43,439 nucleotides of DNA, from NCBI GenBank assembly GCA_947631015.1, contig CANRJS010000017.1:1-43439 (forward strand), written 5' to 3'. The first letter of the stretch is position 1. Each line of letters begins with the position of its first letter. Shown here one piece after another: positions 1 through 7,831 of the stretch. A model generated the notes under the pieces. The model did no database searches and was not told the DNA's origin. It saw only the letters and a program-made list of their open reading frames with translations. Position numbers and translations under genes: made by a program. This DNA is from an uncultured Clostridia bacterium (GTDB lineage: Bacteria > Bacillota > Clostridia > Oscillospirales > JAAYOS01).

Positions 1-7
1 GGTGGTG

Positions 8-246
8 TCTGCATTACGCTTATAGTGTGAGCGTAGGACCGGACTTTTATATCTACTACGCAGGAACTGTTCGATGTTGTCGGATACAGTGGGAAAGTCG
101 GATATGCATCCCCAGAAACTCACACGGTCGGATGATAGCTTTGTTCGATACCGTGTGTCGTCCTGCTATGTGGGTAATGGTGTTGTGTCTGTATTCAGGA
201 GAGGGATTATTAAGGGAGAGGGCGGAGCCCTCTCCCTTAAGCGCGC
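8..246. repeat. Intergenic direct repeat, copy 1
   Basis: This non-coding block matches 1978-2214 in the same orientation, differing by scattered substitutions and an 8-base gap near 110-117. It carries three spaced GTCGGAT motifs (79, 107 and 127) and ends in a perfect hairpin (GGGAGAGGG and its complement, about 212-238) followed by GCGCGCTTTTTG. No open frame in it looks coded. With copy 2 it brackets the aminopeptidase gene. It could be a degenerate mobile element or a structured spacer; nothing shows which. Confidence 0.75.
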
Positions 247-355
247 TTTTTGGCCCGCGAAGGTGTCGGTAGAGCTCTGCTCTACCAAGGACGCGGGGTC
301 TTGCCCCGCGAATGCCCGCGGGACTTCCCCGCTCCTGCGATTTTCCGAGAAATGA

Positions 356-384
356 TTTACAATCCTCCGGTTCTGTGCTATCAT
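356..384 (+). promoter_or_regulatory. Putative sigma-A promoter for the M29 aminopeptidase
   Basis: TTTACA (356-361) and TATCAT (379-384) are separated by 17 bases, about 60 bases before the start codon at 447. This is a reasonable housekeeping promoter and makes the gene an independent transcription unit. Confidence 0.5.
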
Positions 385-446
385 TGAATAAAGTTGCAAA
401 GCATTTCCGGCGCGTCCGCGCGCCGCAGAAACGGGGAGGATTCGAT

Positions 447-1655
447 ATGAATCTCGAAAAAATGAAGCATAAGTATGCGTACACTCTCGCCCGCGTCGGC
501 CTGAACGTCCAGAAGGGACAGACCGTGCTCGTCGAGGCCGCGATAGAGGGCTGGCAGTTCACGAGCATCTTCGCGGAGGAATGCTACAAGCTTGGCGCGG
601 GGAACGTCGTCGTGCATTACCTCGACCTGCCGAACATGAAGGTCGCGGCGCAGTACCGCTCGGACGAGGACGTCCGCCGCGTTGAGGACTGGGAGGTCGC
701 CATGCACCAGGGCTACCTCGATAACGGCGCGTGCTACGTCCGCCTCGAGGGCGTAAACCCGAAGCTCATGGAGGGCGTCTCCGAGAAGAACTCCAGCGCG
801 ATATTTGCACATGTGGACGCCGTCCGGAACATCATGCGCAAGGCGAGCCGCGAGAAGCATTGCCAGTGGCTCATCGCAATGATCCCCACGATAGAGTGGG
901 CGGAGTACATCCTCGGCAAGACCGGCGAGGAGGCGCTTGACGAGCTGTGGGAGACCGTCCTCCGCCTCTGCTACATCACCGAGGACAACGACCCCGTCGC
1001 CGCATGGGAGGAGAAGAGCCGCCGCACGTCCGAGCGCGGCAACGCCGTTGACGAGCTGAAGCTTACGAAGCTGCACTACACCGCATCGAACGGCACCGAC
1101 CTCACCGTCGGCCTCACGCCGTGGTCGCACTTCGGCTTCGGCAAGCGCGAGCGTCCGAAGAACTTCATACCGTTCCACGCGAACATGCCCTCCGAGGAGA
1201 TATGCACGACGCCGAACAAGTTCGAGACGAACGGCGTGGTCTATGCCTCTCGTCCTCTCGTGCTCGGCGGCAAAAAGATAGAGAACTTCGGATTCCGATT
1301 CAAGGACGGCAAGGTCGTCGAAGTCCTCGCGGACGAGGGCAAGGAGATGCTCGAGGACCTGATCCACACCGACGAGAACGCCGGGTACCTCGGCGAGGCG
1401 GCGCTTGTCGAGTACCATTCCCCGATAAGCATGAGCGGTCTCGTGTACTACACCACGCTGATAGACGAGAACGCGAGCTGCCACCTTGCGCTCGGACGCG
1501 GCCTCGGCGCCGGTCCGAAGGGGAGCGAGCACCTGTTCAACGACAGCACGATACACGTCGACTTCATGATAGGCACCCCGGATATGCACATCGTCGGCAC
1601 CACCGAGGACGGCAGGGAAGTGGATATTTTCCGCGACGGAGACTTCGCGATATAA
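447..1655 (+). CDS. Aminopeptidase, M29 family
   Basis: 402-residue cytoplasmic metallo-aminopeptidase of the thermophilic-aminopeptidase/AmpS family (M29), which removes N-terminal residues from peptides using two divalent metal ions. The length and the N-terminal part (MNLEKMKHKYAYTLARVGL, then a QKGQTVLVEA stretch) fit the family. The C-terminal half holds the acidic and histidine positions expected of the metal site (EEICTTPNK, EVLADEGKEMLEDLI, EYHSPIS, HVDFMIG). The frame is open upstream to 312, but the ATG at 447 has GGGGAGGA seven bases before it, so I start there. It stands alone, with its own promoter, between two copies of an intergenic repeat and ahead of a hairpin array. Confidence 0.9.
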   Translation: MNLEKMKHKYAYTLARVGLNVQKGQTVLVEAAIEGWQFTSIFAEECYKLGAGNVVVHYLDLPNMKVAAQYRSDEDVRRVEDWEVAMHQGYLDNGACYVRLEGVNPKLMEGVSEKNSSAIFAHVDAVRNIMRKASREKHCQWLIAMIPTIEWAEYILGKTGEEALDELWETVLRLCYITEDNDPVAAWEEKSRRTSERGNAVDELKLTKLHYTASNGTDLTVGLTPWSHFGFGKRERPKNFIPFHANMPSEEICTTPNKFETNGVVYASRPLVLGGKKIENFGFRFKDGKVVEVLADEGKEMLEDLIHTDENAGYLGEAALVEYHSPISMSGLVYYTTLIDENASCHLALGRGLGAGPKGSEHLFNDSTIHVDFMIGTPDMHIVGTTEDGREVDIFRDGDFAI

Positions 1656-1808
1656 TGCGGGCGCAGCCCGCAGCCATCCAGCGGGGAAGCCCCGCAGGAA
1701 TCTGCGGGGCGAGACCCCGCGTCCCTGAGTGAGGCAGAGCCTCACCGGTACTTTGCGGGGGTTGCACTCCCGCACCCTGCGTTACTTTTTGCTTGCGCAA
1801 AAAGTAAC
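1656..1808. repeat. Array of short perfect hairpins downstream of the aminopeptidase gene
   Basis: Immediately after the stop codon there is a run of separate small palindromes at about 1656-1672, 1681-1695, 1704-1720, 1729-1745, 1755-1773 and 1781-1808. Each has a different stem sequence (for example GTGAGGC/GCCTCAC and GTTACTTTTTGC/GCAAAAAGTAAC) and they are joined by linkers of about 7-11 bases. No coding potential is visible. Related hairpins recur at 253-330 and 2338-2625. Confidence 0.7.
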
Positions 1809-1821
1809 CAAAAAAAGCACA

Positions 1822-1856
1822 CAAAGGGGAGAAAACCCACGGTTTTCTCCCCTTTG
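1822..1856 (+). terminator. Strong hairpin, probable terminator of the aminopeptidase unit
   Basis: A 15-bp perfect stem (CAAAGGGGAGAAAAC and its complement) with a 5-base loop, followed by TATCCCTCTTTCC. The T tract is weak, so termination is likely but not certain. Confidence 0.5.
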
Positions 1857-1977
1857 TATCCCTCTTTCCTTGACCGGAAAGTCTCTGCGACGCGGGACAT
1901 CTGCCCGTAGCTTAGTACAAGCGCCCGCGCTCATACTTTTTGCATAGAACCGAAAGTTCTGTTTTCTCAGTGAAGTA

Positions 1978-2214
1978 TCTGCATTACGCTTATAGTGGGA
2001 GCGTAGGACCGGACTTTTATTTCTACTACGCAGGAATCGTTCGATATTGTCGAATACAGTAGGAAAGTCGGATAGAAACTCACCCGGTCGGATGACAGAT
2101 TTGTTTGATACAGAGTATCGTCCTGTTATGCGGGTTCCGGTTGTGTGTCGTATTCAGGAGAGGAATTATTAAGGGAGAGGGCGAAGCCCTCTCCCTTAAG
2201 CGCGCTTTTTGATT
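1978..2214. repeat. Intergenic direct repeat, copy 2
   Basis: Second copy of the block at 8-246, starting TCTGCATTACGCTTATAGTG and ending with the same GGGAGAGGG hairpin and GCGCGCTTTTTG. In copy 1 the next bases are CCCGCGAAGGTGTCGGTAGAGC. Here that continuation appears only at 2357, so about 140 bases of extra hairpin-rich sequence lie between the two shared modules. Confidence 0.75.
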
Positions 2215-2625
2215 ACTTTTTGCGCGAGCAAAAATGTAACGCGTGCGGGCTCGAACCTTTTCTGCATAGATACATTCTACAGCCCGCACTAGCATTGTCC
2301 GCTTCGCGGACAATGCCCTACACTTTCTTCACGAAACCGTGCGGGGCGGCACAGCCCCGCGAAGGTGTCGGTAGAGCTCTGCTCTACCAAGGACGCGGGG
2401 GTCGCCCCCGCAGATTCCTGCGGGGTCTGCCCCGCGAGAGGACTGGGGATGCAATCCCCGCAAAGTACCCGTGAGGCCCAGCCTCACTTAGGGACGCGGG
2501 GTCGCCCCCGCGGATGCCCGCGGGGCTTCCCAGCTAGATGGGTGTGGGCTTTGCCCGCAGATGGGGTGCGGGGCGGCACAGCCCCGCGAAGGTCCAGGAA
2601 CCGCCAGGTTCCGCATAAAACCTCG
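2215..2625. repeat. Hairpin-rich intergenic array between the repeat and the AraC gene
   Basis: Gene-free stretch made of joined palindromes: TTACTTTTTGC-type (2214-2240), CATTGTCCGC/GCGGACAATG (2294-2315), GGTAGAGC/GCTCTACC (2371-2389), several GCGGGG/CCCCGC hairpins, GTGAGGC/GCCTCAC (2471-2487) and GGGGAT/ATCCCC. The GGTAGAGC hairpin plus linker is nearly identical to 255-300. No coding sequence is visible. Confidence 0.65.
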
Positions 2626-2630
2626 AAGTT

Positions 2631-3521
2631 TTACTTCGCAAAGCTGCGCCGGTACTCCTTCGGCGTCATTCCGTAGCTCCGGCGGAACACCTCCGCGAAG
2701 TAGCTTGCGCTGTTGAAGCCGCATCCGAACGCGGCCTCGGTGACAGCGCAGCCCCTCGCAAGCATCGCGCGCGCCTTTTCAAGCCGGTAGCGCGTGACGT
2801 ACTCGATGGGGGAGCACCCGAGCCTCCGGCGAAAGATGAGACAGCAGCGGCTCCGGCACACGGCTCCGGCGGCGGCGATACGCCCGAGGTCTATCTTCTC
2901 CGGGTAATGCGCCTGTACGAAGCCTATCATAGCCCGAAGCGCTGCCAGCTCCTCGCCGCCGGACGGCGGCTCCCGTCCCGACGCGCTCCCGGACACGAGG
3001 TTCATCAACTCCGCGCACTTTGACAGGATGCCGAAGACGTTTTCCTCCGAGGCAAAGCGGCAGAGCGCGTCAAAGAGCGCCGCGCCCTCGGACACGGCGT
3101 CAAACTTCCAGTAGTCCGCGCTGCCGTCCGCCGTGAGCTCTGCGAGCGCCTTCTCCGCCGGCGGGAGAGACGCGAATATCGAAGGGTGGAACAGGAAAAA
3201 GCGGTAGCGGCAGTCGCGCTTCTCGGCGGAGAAGCCATAGTGCAGGCGGCGCGAGTTTACAAGGACGCATTCGCCCTCCTTCAGATGCACGGTCGCTCCG
3301 CCCGCAAAGCAGTCCAACTCGCCCTCGACCGCGCCGAGGAGCTCAAAGTCGTCATGCCAGTGACAGGCCGCGGCGAAGTCCCGAAATATCGAGAGAAGTC
3401 CGCCGCCCGCCCTCACCGGCATATCCGGCACGGTATACTCAAGCCGCTCGGAGAAGTCGGGGTTGAGGTCGAGCCTGTGCGATTCCCCGGACGGCACAAT
3501 GCGATCAGTCGGGCTGTTCAT
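2631..3521 (-). CDS. AraC-family transcriptional regulator
   Basis: 296 residues. The N-terminal half looks like the AraC sensor cupin (HWHDDFELL at about 54-62, then ECVLVNSRRLHYG), which usually binds a sugar or other small ligand. The last ~95 residues form the double helix-turn-helix DNA-binding domain, ending YFAEVFRRSYGMTPKEYRRSF, the family's C-terminal signature. The ATG at 3521 lies inside the end of the acetyltransferase gene (17-base overlap) and has no good SD, so translation is probably coupled to it. The first ~30 residues look dispensable and a later start is possible. The ligand and targets cannot be read; the adjacent sugar acetyltransferase suggests a carbohydrate signal. 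Confidence 0.88.
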   Translation of the reverse strand: MNSPTDRIVPSGESHRLDLNPDFSERLEYTVPDMPVRAGGGLLSIFRDFAAACHWHDDFELLGAVEGELDCFAGGATVHLKEGECVLVNSRRLHYGFSAEKRDCRYRFFLFHPSIFASLPPAEKALAELTADGSADYWKFDAVSEGAALFDALCRFASEENVFGILSKCAELMNLVSGSASGREPPSGGEELAALRAMIGFVQAHYPEKIDLGRIAAAGAVCRSRCCLIFRRRLGCSPIEYVTRYRLEKARAMLARGCAVTEAAFGCGFNSASYFAEVFRRSYGMTPKEYRRSFAK

Positions 3522-4119
3522 CGAAGCGGCGGTCGCGCCAGTAGTACTCCTTGTCGCGCTCGGTGAGCGTGCGGATGGGCTTGCAGGGGTTGCCGACCGC
3601 CACGGTGTAGTCGGGTATGTCCTTTGTGACGATGCTCCCCGCGCCGATGACGGCGTACTTGCCTATCGTGATGCCGGGCAGGACTATCACGCCCGCGCCG
3701 AGCCACGCCCCGTCTCCTATCACGATGGGGAAGGAGTACATGCTTCCGGTCGCGCGCATCTCCGGGTCCATGGGGTGGCCGGTGGTGCAGAGGGTGACGT
3801 TGGTGCCGAAAAGGCACCCTTTGCCTATCGTTATGTTGTAGTCGTCTATCAGCGTGAGGCCGGAGTTGATATAGCTGCCCTCGCCGATGGTGACGGTGCT
3901 GCCGACGGCGAGCGTGAGCGGCTGGTTTATCCAGACGCCGTCGCCGACGCTCCCGAACATCTGCTTCATGAGCCCGCGGCGCTTCTCCACCTCGCTCGGC
4001 TTCGAGGTGTTGAACTCGTACATAAGGTCCTTCACGCGGGCCTGGTGCGCGAGGTACTCGTCGGTGTCCTGCCAGAGGTATCCTCCGGCTATCCTTTTCT
4101 GCCTTTCCTGCTCGGTCAT
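3505..4119 (-). CDS. Sugar O-acetyltransferase (maltose/galactoside acetyltransferase type)
   Basis: 204-residue cytoplasmic left-handed beta-helix acetyltransferase that would transfer acetyl from acetyl-CoA to a sugar hydroxyl, like Maa or LacA. Residues 1-56 match the N-terminal helical domain of these enzymes (GGYLWQDTDEYL...RVKDLMYEFN). Residues ~65-185 carry the hexapeptide turns (VTIGEGSYINSG, ITIGKGCLFG, VIGDGAWLGAGVIVLPGITIG). His115 in CTTGHPMDP is the expected catalytic base. The ATG at 4119 follows AGGAGG. It is first in a two-gene minus-strand unit with the AraC gene, whose start it overlaps. The natural acceptor sugar is unknown; many relatives are thought to be detoxifying. Confidence 0.9.
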   Translation of the reverse strand: MTEQERQKRIAGGYLWQDTDEYLAHQARVKDLMYEFNTSKPSEVEKRRGLMKQMFGSVGDGVWINQPLTLAVGSTVTIGEGSYINSGLTLIDDYNITIGKGCLFGTNVTLCTTGHPMDPEMRATGSMYSFPIVIGDGAWLGAGVIVLPGITIGKYAVIGAGSIVTKDIPDYTVAVGNPCKPIRTLTERDKEYYWRDRRFDEQPD

Positions 4120-4304
4120 TTTGCGTTCCTCCTTTTTTAGTGATGTCCAAACGGCGAACTATGCGGACCTTTATAATGAGTATAGATGAAAGCGGCGGCG
4201 TCCGCCGTCGGAATTGCCCGCAAAACTGTAAAAATCGTATTTTGCGTGCCGGGGACGCCGGACGCGGAAAAGACGATCGTTATAAAAATAGTATCATATT
4301 TTTA

Positions 4305-4333
4305 TTGCTTGTGCAAGTACAGACGGATATAAT
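4305..4333 (+). promoter_or_regulatory. Putative sigma-A promoter for the MATE exporter
   Basis: TTGCTT (4305-4310), a 17-base spacer and TATAAT (4328-4333), 21 bases before the ATG at 4355. The gap 4120-4304 separates divergent genes, is AT-rich near 4280-4305, and shows nothing else I can name. Confidence 0.7.
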
Positions 4334-4354
4334 GTAAGAAAAGGGGGCGGAGAT

Positions 4355-5734
4355 ATGGACGGCGAAACAGACAAAAAGGTATTTTTTCGTGACTTGAAGA
4401 AGCTGATGCTTCCGATAGTGTTCCAGAACCTCATCAGCGCGGTGGTGAGCACGGCGGACGTGCTGATGCTCTCTGGCGTCAGCCGGGACGCGCTCTCGGC
4501 GTCGTCCCTTGCGGGACAGGTCACGTTCGTGCTGACCCTGTTCTACTTCGGACTTTCGACCGGCGCGTCGGTGCTCGCGGCGCAGTACCGTGGGAAGGAC
4601 GACACCGCCACGATAGTGAAGGTACAGGGACTGGCGCTGAGGTATTCCTGCGTTATCTCGGTAGTGTTCTTCCTCGCGGCGCTCTGCGTCCCTCAGCTAC
4701 TGATGCGGATATTCACCGACGACGCGAGGCTGATAGCTCTCGGCGCGGACTATCTGCGCTGTGTGAGCGTGAGCTACCTGATGATGGGCGTATCGCAGAT
4801 GGTGCTCGCCGTCATGCGGAGCGTCGGCGAGACGAAGCTCTGCGCGCAGATCTCCGCGTCCTGCCTTATCTGCAACGTCGCGCTGAACGCCGCCGCGATA
4901 TATCTTCTGTTCCCCGGAAACGAATCCGCCGCGCTCTCCGGCGTGGCGGGCGCGACGTCTATTTCGCGAATCCTCGAGACGGCGTTCTGCCTTGTCTTCG
5001 CCGCGCGGTGCAGGGGAGCGCGCATAGACCTCCGGGCGTGCGTGTCCACCGAAAAGTGGCTCTCGAAGGACTTCCGCAAGTGTACGCTTCCGGTACAGAT
5101 GAACTACCTTATATGGGGTGGCGCGACGGCCGCGATAGCCGCGATAATGGGTCACATCGGCTCGGACGTCGTCGCGGCGAACTCGCTCGCGAGCACCCTC
5201 CGCAGCCTTGTCATCGTCGGGTGCAGCGGCCTCGGCACGGCGGGGAGCATCATGATAGGCAACGCGCTCGGCAAGAACGACCTCGAGGGAGCGCGGTGGA
5301 TGGGTTCGCGGATTTTCGTGTGGTCGCTGCTGTTTGGGGCGGCAAGCGGGCTTGTCCTGCTCCTGCTCTACCGGCCCTGCCTTGCCGTCGCAAACCCGGA
5401 CGGGGAGGTCGCGCGGCTGTTCGGATGGATGCTCGTCGTGAACGCAGTGTACTGCATAGGAAAGTCGTTCAATTCGAGCATGGTGAGCGGCGTCTTCGCC
5501 GCCGGAGGGGACACGCGGTTCGGGCTTATCTGCGACGCCGCCGCGATGTGGGGAGTGGTGCTGCCGCTCGGCTTCCTCGCCGCGTTCGTGTGGAGGTGGC
5601 CGCCGGTCGCAGTGTACGTCGTGCTGTGCATGGACGAGTTTGTGAAGCTCCCGTTCGTCGCGGCGCGTTTCGGGAAGTATAAGTGGCTGAAAAATCTCAC
5701 AAGAACCGAAAGCGAAATGACGGCGGAGAGCTGA
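4355..5734 (+). CDS. MATE-family multidrug/cation antiporter
   Basis: 459-residue polytopic inner-membrane protein with about 12 hydrophobic segments in two similar halves, the usual length and plan for MATE exporters, which expel cationic drugs or metabolites in exchange for Na+ or H+. Family hallmarks seen include LMLPIVFQNLISAVVSTADVLMLSG at the N terminus, GLSTGASVLAAQYRGK after the second helix, and the second-half repeat GLGTAGSIMIGNALGKNDLEGAR. The start has GGGGGCGGAG before it and a good promoter just upstream. It is transcribed alone and ends before a bidirectional hairpin. The substrate cannot be read from sequence. Confidence 0.92.
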   Translation: MDGETDKKVFFRDLKKLMLPIVFQNLISAVVSTADVLMLSGVSRDALSASSLAGQVTFVLTLFYFGLSTGASVLAAQYRGKDDTATIVKVQGLALRYSCVISVVFFLAALCVPQLLMRIFTDDARLIALGADYLRCVSVSYLMMGVSQMVLAVMRSVGETKLCAQISASCLICNVALNAAAIYLLFPGNESAALSGVAGATSISRILETAFCLVFAARCRGARIDLRACVSTEKWLSKDFRKCTLPVQMNYLIWGGATAAIAAIMGHIGSDVVAANSLASTLRSLVIVGCSGLGTAGSIMIGNALGKNDLEGARWMGSRIFVWSLLFGAASGLVLLLLYRPCLAVANPDGEVARLFGWMLVVNAVYCIGKSFNSSMVSGVFAAGGDTRFGLICDAAAMWGVVLPLGFLAAFVWRWPPVAVYVVLCMDEFVKLPFVAARFGKYKWLKNLTRTESEMTAES

Positions 5735-5775
5735 CGGCGGAGCCGCGTGCGCGACACATCAGCATTTTTGGACAA

Positions 5776-5808
5776 AAAACATCCGCAGGCATTGCCTGCG
5801 GATGTTTT
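5776..5808. terminator. Bidirectional terminator; left arm of a 33-bp inverted repeat
   Basis: AAAACATCCGCAGGCA with its complement closes a perfect stem with an A run on one side and a T run on the other, so it can terminate the MATE gene (plus) and the small gene at 5813 (minus). The 33 bases are the exact reverse complement of 6748-6780. Confidence 0.8.
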
Positions 5809-5812
5809 GCCG

Positions 5813-6016
5813 TCACACATAATACCTGCCACCGGAAATGCGGTGGATGCTGCCGGTCTCGACAAGCCGGTCGGTTATGCGCTTAAAGCCGTCCGGGTTT
5901 ATAACGCCTGCTTCGGCCAGAGACTTTGCATACTCCTCCGATACAGCGCCGCGGGCCCTGAGCTTCTTTATTATCAGATTTTTACGCATCAATGCCATTG
6001 GCATCACAAACGGCAT
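5813..6016 (-). CDS. Small conserved hypothetical protein, winged-helix-like
   Basis: 67 residues. The frame extends upstream to a TTG at 6106 that overlaps the reductase gene, but the ATG at 6016 has AAAGGAGT seven bases before it and removes that overlap, so I start there. The protein begins MPFVMPMALMRKNLIIKKLR, is basic at the N terminus, and continues AGVINPDGFKRITDRLVETGSIHRISGGRYYV. That last part resembles the recognition helix and wing of a small winged-helix fold (TDRLVETGSIHR followed by a beta-hairpin GGRYYV). No function is assigned. It follows the reductase gene by 49 bases and both lie in an AT-richer segment. Confidence 0.7.
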   Translation of the reverse strand: MPFVMPMALMRKNLIIKKLRARGAVSEEYAKSLAEAGVINPDGFKRITDRLVETGSIHRISGGRYYV

Positions 6017-6065
6017 AATATTTACTCCTTTACAAAAAGCGATACCGCGCCTCAACAAACGGACT

Positions 6066-6593
6066 TTATCGAATAAACCCATGTAACGCCACTTTGACCG
6101 GTTCAATATCTGTTACACTGTCTGTCATTGTTTGCCGGTACAAGTGGCGCTCGATCCCAAGAACATGATGCTCGTAAGGTGTTCCCTCAAACCATTTTTC
6201 AAAGCACCTTATGAAATCCGGCGATTCTTTCCTGCTTCCGTAGATGCCGATGATAAACAGCCTCTCTACAAAGGATGTGTATTCGTTTTCGTGGTGCATG
6301 AAAAAGTCCAGACTTCTTTCGTTAAAGCCAAAATACAGGGAGGAAGGATTTCCGCAGTACATCGGAACAAGCAGAATAACTTTTTCGTAGTCGGCAAAGC
6401 TGCTGTAAAGGCGATAAACGTCATCGTCCCGATAGCGGCATTGTGTTTTGAAACACTCATAACCGCAATCGCTGCACCCGCGTGCGTTCAAATCCGCGTA
6501 ATAAATCACTTTATCTTGCGGTGTTTTCAGATAATCAATAATCTGGGCACAATTACCGGTTTTCCTTGCTGAAAAAGAAACAAACAGTTTCAT
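6066..6593 (-). CDS. Flavodoxin-fold NAD(P)H-dependent reductase-like protein
   Basis: 175 residues, cytoplasmic. The N terminus MKLFVSFSARKTGNCAQII has the beta-strand and phosphate-loop plan of the flavodoxin / NADPH-dependent FMN reductase superfamily. Four cysteines follow (40, 43, 47, 52 in RGCSDCGYECFKTQC), as in the iron-sulfur flavoprotein branch, where a CxxCxxxC cluster sits just after the second strand. The second FMN-binding stretch could be VPMYCGNPSS. The substrate is unknown. The ATG at 6593 has GAGG 7 bases upstream. Base composition is clearly AT-richer than the ribosomal genes next to it, hinting at a different origin. Confidence 0.7.
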   Translation of the reverse strand: MKLFVSFSARKTGNCAQIIDYLKTPQDKVIYYADLNARGCSDCGYECFKTQCRYRDDDVYRLYSSFADYEKVILLVPMYCGNPSSLYFGFNERSLDFFMHHENEYTSFVERLFIIGIYGSRKESPDFIRCFEKWFEGTPYEHHVLGIERHLYRQTMTDSVTDIEPVKVALHGFIR

Positions 6594-6747
6594 TTCATAA
6601 CCTCACTGATACTCGATTTGTGCGGCAGACATCCATTCGGTACTACTTATTCTTATCGTCATGGTAAGAATTGCTCTAAGACTATTATACCATCCGAATT
6701 TGAAGAAATCTACCGGAGGTTCGGATGATTTATCAAATCTCGGCGCG

Positions 6748-6780
6748 AAAACATCCGCAGGCAATGCCTGCGGATGTTTT
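6748..6780 (-). terminator. Terminator of the rplJ-rplL operon; right arm of the 33-bp inverted repeat
   Basis: Perfect AAAACATCCGCAGGCA stem-loop with T runs on both strands, 15 bases past the rplL stop. It is the exact reverse complement of 5776-5808 and ends the ribosomal operon here rather than letting it run into rpoB. Confidence 0.8.
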
Positions 6781-6795
6781 ATGATACAATGTAAC

Positions 6796-7173
6796 TTACT
6801 TGAGCTCTACCTTTGCGCCGGCTTCCTCGAGCTTGGCCTTGATGGCCTCGGCGTCTTCCTTGCTCGCGCCTTCCTTGACGGCCTTCGGAGCGTTGTCGAC
6901 GACTTCCTTGGCTTCCTTCAGGCCGAGACCGGTGACCTCGCGGACGACCTTGATGACGGCGATCTTGTTCGCGCCGACCTCGGCGAGAACGACATCAAAC
7001 TCGGTCTTCTCCTCGGCGGCGGGAGCGGCGGCGCCGGCGGCGGGAGCCGCAACGGCAGCGGCAGCGGCGGAAACGCCGAATACCTCTTCGAGCTCGTGGA
7101 CCATATCCGACAGTTCGAGAACGGTCAGATTCTTGATTTCTTCAATGATAGCAGTTACCTTTTCGCTTGCCAT
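6796..7173 (-). CDS. rplL: 50S ribosomal protein L7/L12
   Basis: 125 residues, the standard size. It forms the flexible stalk of the large subunit that recruits and stimulates translational GTPases. The N-terminal dimerisation domain (1-~33), an Ala/Pro/Glu hinge (about 36-55) and the conserved C-terminal domain ([39 protein letters not shown]) are all intact. Its AAGGAGG is well placed. It follows rplJ by 44 bases and the two share a promoter at 7955-7983. Confidence 0.98.
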   Translation of the reverse strand: MASEKVTAIIEEIKNLTVLELSDMVHELEEVFGVSAAAAAVAAPAAGAAAPAAEEKTEFDVVLAEVGANKIAVIKVVREVTGLGLKEAKEVVDNAPKAVKEGASKEDAEAIKAKLEEAGAKVELK

Positions 7174-7217
7174 TTTAATTTGCCTCCTTAAAGCAGATTG
7201 TGGTTAAATGGATAGAT

Positions 7218-7805
7218 TTACTCCGCGGGTGCGGCCTCGGGAGCGGATTCCTCCGCAGGCGCGGCCTCGGACGCAGGCTCCTCGGCGGTTGCCGGAGCGC
7301 CGCCCTTCTCGGCAGCCTGAGACAGCACGAACGCGAGGCTGGAGATAGGCGCGAGCAGGGTGCCGAGCACCTGAGCGATGAGCGCCTCCTTGGACGGGAT
7401 AGCGGCTATGGCCTTTATCTCGTCAACGCTCATGATGCGGCCTTCGACGAAGCCGCCCTTGATGGTGACGGGGCAGGTCGGGTTCTTCATGACGAACTGG
7501 TCGACTATGCGGGACGGAGCGATAGAGTCTTCCTGGCTTATCGCGATGGAAGTCGTTCCGTTCAGCAGGGGGTCGAGCTCCTCATATCCGCAGCTGTTTA
7601 TAGCGAAGCGGAGCAGAGTGTTCTTCACGACCGCGTAGTCAACGCCGCTTTCGCGCATCTCCTTGCGCAGCTTTGTGTCCTGCTCGACGGTGATGCCCTT
7701 GTAGTCGACGATGACGGCGCTTGCCGCACCCTTCAGCTTCTCGGTCAGATCCGCGACGAGAGCCTTCTTCTGTTCAAGAACATTTGCGTTTGCCAAAATT
7801 TTCAC
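7218..7805 (-). CDS. rplJ: 50S ribosomal protein L10
   Basis: 195 residues. L10 anchors L7/L12 dimers to the ribosome. The core (KKALVADLTEKLKGAASAVIVDYKGITVEQDTKLRKEMRESGVDYAVVKNTLLR) is typical. The C terminus carries an Ala/Glu/Pro tail beyond ~residue 165 (EEPASEAAPAEESAPEAAPAE), longer than in Bacillus L10 and common in Clostridia. The ATG at 7805 follows GGAGG. Expression is expected to be autoregulated through the leader at 7832-7950. Confidence 0.97.
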   Translation of the reverse strand: MKILANANVLEQKKALVADLTEKLKGAASAVIVDYKGITVEQDTKLRKEMRESGVDYAVVKNTLLRFAINSCGYEELDPLLNGTTSIAISQEDSIAPSRIVDQFVMKNPTCPVTIKGGFVEGRIMSVDEIKAIAAIPSKEALIAQVLGTLLAPISSLAFVLSQAAEKGGAPATAEEPASEAAPAEESAPEAAPAE

Positions 7806-7831
7806 CTCCGTGGATTAGGATACGGGGCAAT

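Noticed and set aside
56-568. Open frames of 60-170 codons in the repeat region ahead of the aminopeptidase
   Set aside because: They lie across hairpins and the direct repeat, change frame between the two repeat copies and lack SD sites.
1780-2313. Small frames containing KVTK/KSNQK-like peptides
   Set aside because: These arise from the GTTACTTTTTGC palindrome, a familiar source of false frames.
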